Below, one piece after another: positions 62,656-64,000 of a stretch of DNA of 64,000 nt. The stretch's first letter is position 1, and each line of letters starts with the position of its first letter. The position numbers and the translations under genes are program-made. Origin of the DNA: Oscheius dolichura. Lineage: Eukaryota > Nematoda > Chromadorea > Rhabditida > Rhabditidae. The stretch covers positions 7,626,001-7,690,000 of the forward strand of contig OW051497.1 of NCBI GenBank assembly GCA_932521035.1. Reading direction: 5' to 3'. The notes under the pieces were generated by a model. It saw only the letters and a list, made by a program, of their open reading frames with translations. It had not been told where the DNA came from and searched no databases.

Positions 62656-63096
62656 TTATGTCAACTTGTAATCTATTAACCCGACGCGAATTACACGGCC
62701 ATCCTCTATTAGCGCTTGCAATGTCTGTCGAATGTTCCCGAAGGCGCCGATTTGAACGGACTTGGGCAGTTTGCTGTACAGCGTAGCCGTGATTTCTAGA
62801 GCATTCCCTCTCCCTAGCTGAAAAAAGAGGCCCTGTCGTCAGTCTCCCTGCGATAAATAACACCTGCTTTAGAATATCGATAATTTGTGTCTCCCTCTTG
62901 ACCCGATGTGAAATGTACTGATCAATCTTTTCCTCGGGATTGTAAATCATTGGTCCGTGTCCTGGACAGATAATCTGCAACCGGTAAATAATATACCCAG
63001 GACACTCTGCCCTCAGAACCTTTGGGTGCATGTTTTTCAGCCGGTACAATGATTTCATGTAGTGTGATAAGCTCTCGAATATTGTTGTTCCTTCAC
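62656..63096 (-). CDS. LACTB2: LACTB2-like metallo-beta-lactamase-fold ribonuclease, 3' exons
   Basis: C-terminal part of the LACTB2 family (mitochondrial single-strand-specific endoribonuclease in vertebrates). The exon starting at 63096 encodes GEGTTIFESLSHYMKSLYRL and KNMHPK; a 44-nt intron then joins to IICPGHGPMIYNPEEKIDQY and ISHRVKRETQIIDILKQ, with the metal-ligand His of PGHGP. A 47-nt intron precedes the winged-helix end LGRGNALEITATLYSKLPKS, VQIGAFGNIRQTLQALIEDG, RVIRVGLIDYKLT, stop at 62656. Splicing removes segments (around VLRAECPG and VLFIAGRLT) that a single continuous frame would wrongly include. The upstream catalytic exons (HxHxDH, SGD) were not found in the window and must lie past 64000 or in the long intron; the visible exon is phase 2 at its 5' edge. 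Confidence 0.9.
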
Positions 63097-64000
63097 CTGA
63101 AACAAAGATCAGCGTAATATTATGATCTTGAAAAGGGATATAAACATTTGTGTAATCGTTTGATCTCTCTTCACGGGTTGCTCTTCCACCCTTTTCTTCC
63201 CATGTTTTGTTCAGTATTTTGTTTTTGTTCTAAATTCTTTGACAACACTCTGATTTACACTCAGCCATAGATTTGCGTTCTTGATCTCAGGAAAAGAGAA
63301 TTTAGTGGTATTTAGTGGCAAGTCAACAAAAGAGAAAGAAAGGGCAGACAGAAGAAGGAGGAGAAAGTTCATTCCCACTCGGCGTCATAACAAACTTTTC
63401 GGTAGGGTGATAGGATGACTAAGATTTGTGTAGGGTCTATAGAAGTCAAGGATCCGTTTTGTAAAAAGATTCATGGGGAAGTGCAAAATAATTATTGTCC
63501 CAGTCAAAAGGTAGGAATCTACCGGCCCTGAAATCAACACAGGGCAACTTCCATTCCCAGGTAGGGCAAGAGCCGCAATTGAAGTTCTCATGGATACATG
63601 GTTAAGGACTGTCCCTCTCCTAAAGCTGAGTATTGGATCGACAGAACAAAAATGTAAAGAAAAAATTAAAGCATTCCCAAAAAATCTATGAGAAACAGTT
63701 GGAGTGATGCTGACTTTAAGTTGAAAACAGACTATACACAAGAACTGTTGTTTCTTGGTAATGCTTAAAGGAACTGTCAGGGACATAGGAAGCTGACTGT
63801 AGAGTTTCGCGGGCTTTGAGAAAGCGCGGGAAAATGGTTTTTTCAAGCAAGCGTTTCATCGTTTTATTACATTTTTTTTATTATTCTGATATGGCTCTTC
63901 ATAAGTAGTTAAATCAGGGCAAGAAATTATTGGAATATAAGAAGAAATAAGCTAAAACCACAATCGCGTCCAATATTCAAATGCGCGCCAGGCGCGGGAG
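63097..64000. other. Intron or upstream region of LACTB2, with transposon terminus
   Basis: No LACTB2 exon was seen, although the exon at 63096 has an acceptor facing it. From 63765 the sequence TTAAAGGAACTGTCAGGGAC matches the end of the TTAA-flanked MITE at 42116; its other end would lie beyond the window. The minus-strand frame at 63385-63846 has no recognisable domain. Confidence 0.5.
63765..64000. mobile_element. Partial TTAA-flanked element, related to the 42.1 kb MITE
   Basis: The first 20 bases from 63765 match the MITE terminus at 42116 with one change (GGAACT for GGGACT). Similarity drops quickly inward, so this may be a different member of the family sharing only the tip. The end is cut by the window. 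Confidence 0.45.

Noticed and set aside
62621..63058. Continuous 145-codon reading of the LACTB2 end
   Set aside because: Two introns (44 and 47 nt) must be removed; only the spliced frame reproduces the family's PGHGP lead-in and winged-helix C-terminus.

Overview
The window is animal DNA, and the genes point to a nematode. Introns are very short (many 37-50 nt) with GT..TTTCAG borders. Several start codons sit a few bases behind a TTTCAG acceptor with no upstream coding exon, as expected for spliced-leader trans-splicing. The gene set is worm-like: vitellogenin, a trehalose-6-phosphate synthase with a C-terminal phosphatase-like domain, a MUP-2-like troponin T, and two divergent, nearly identical regulatory myosin light chain genes like mlc-1/mlc-2 of Caenorhabditis elegans. 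The species cannot be named from sequence alone. No tRNA, rRNA, CRISPR array or bacterial/viral operon was seen.

Layout, left to right: 3'-truncated MRP/ABCC transporter (-, 1-2.8 kb); gene-poor stretch; unidentified secreted-protein gene (-, 6.4-8.3 kb); small Ser/Lys-rich protein (+, 9.4-10.1 kb); small acidic type I membrane protein (-, 12.0-14.3 kb); disordered Arg/Ser-rich protein (-, 15.5-18.0 kb); cysteine-rich secreted protein (-, 19.0-20.7 kb); repeat island with a large inverted repeat (21.5-23.0 kb); HHEX/PHA-2 homeobox gene (-, 24.1-26.5 kb); galectin (-, 28.2-29.1 kb); mitochondrial 2-oxodicarboxylate carrier (+, 30.1-31.3 kb); SIRT7-like sirtuin with an acidic C-terminal extension or an abutting second gene (-, 31.7-34.9 kb); NF-YA (+, 35.5-37.5 kb); troponin T (+, 38.7-40.6 kb); ILRUN-like protein (+, 41.4-43.6 kb) with a MITE in its long intron; divergent myosin light chain pair (43.9-46.4 kb); SLC17-family transporter (-, 46.8-49.3 kb); vitellogenin (-, 50.6-55.8 kb); trehalose-6-phosphate synthase (-, 56.8-61.9 kb); 3' part of a LACTB2-like metallo-beta-lactamase-fold nuclease (-, 62.7 kb onward).

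Themes: three muscle genes lie close together (troponin T and two regulatory light chains). Several genes suggest gut or metabolic roles (vitellogenin, SLC17, galectin, SLC25A21, TPS). Two are nuclear regulators (HHEX, NF-YA) and SIRT7 is probably chromatin-linked. Most genes are separate, neighbouring units rather than one pathway. The strongest unusual signals are the homogenised myosin light chain pair, two classes of non-autonomous transposon remnants, the possible SIRT7 extension joined by a 28-nt intron, unusual residues in the NF-YA DNA-binding helix, and several unfamiliar small secreted or membrane proteins.
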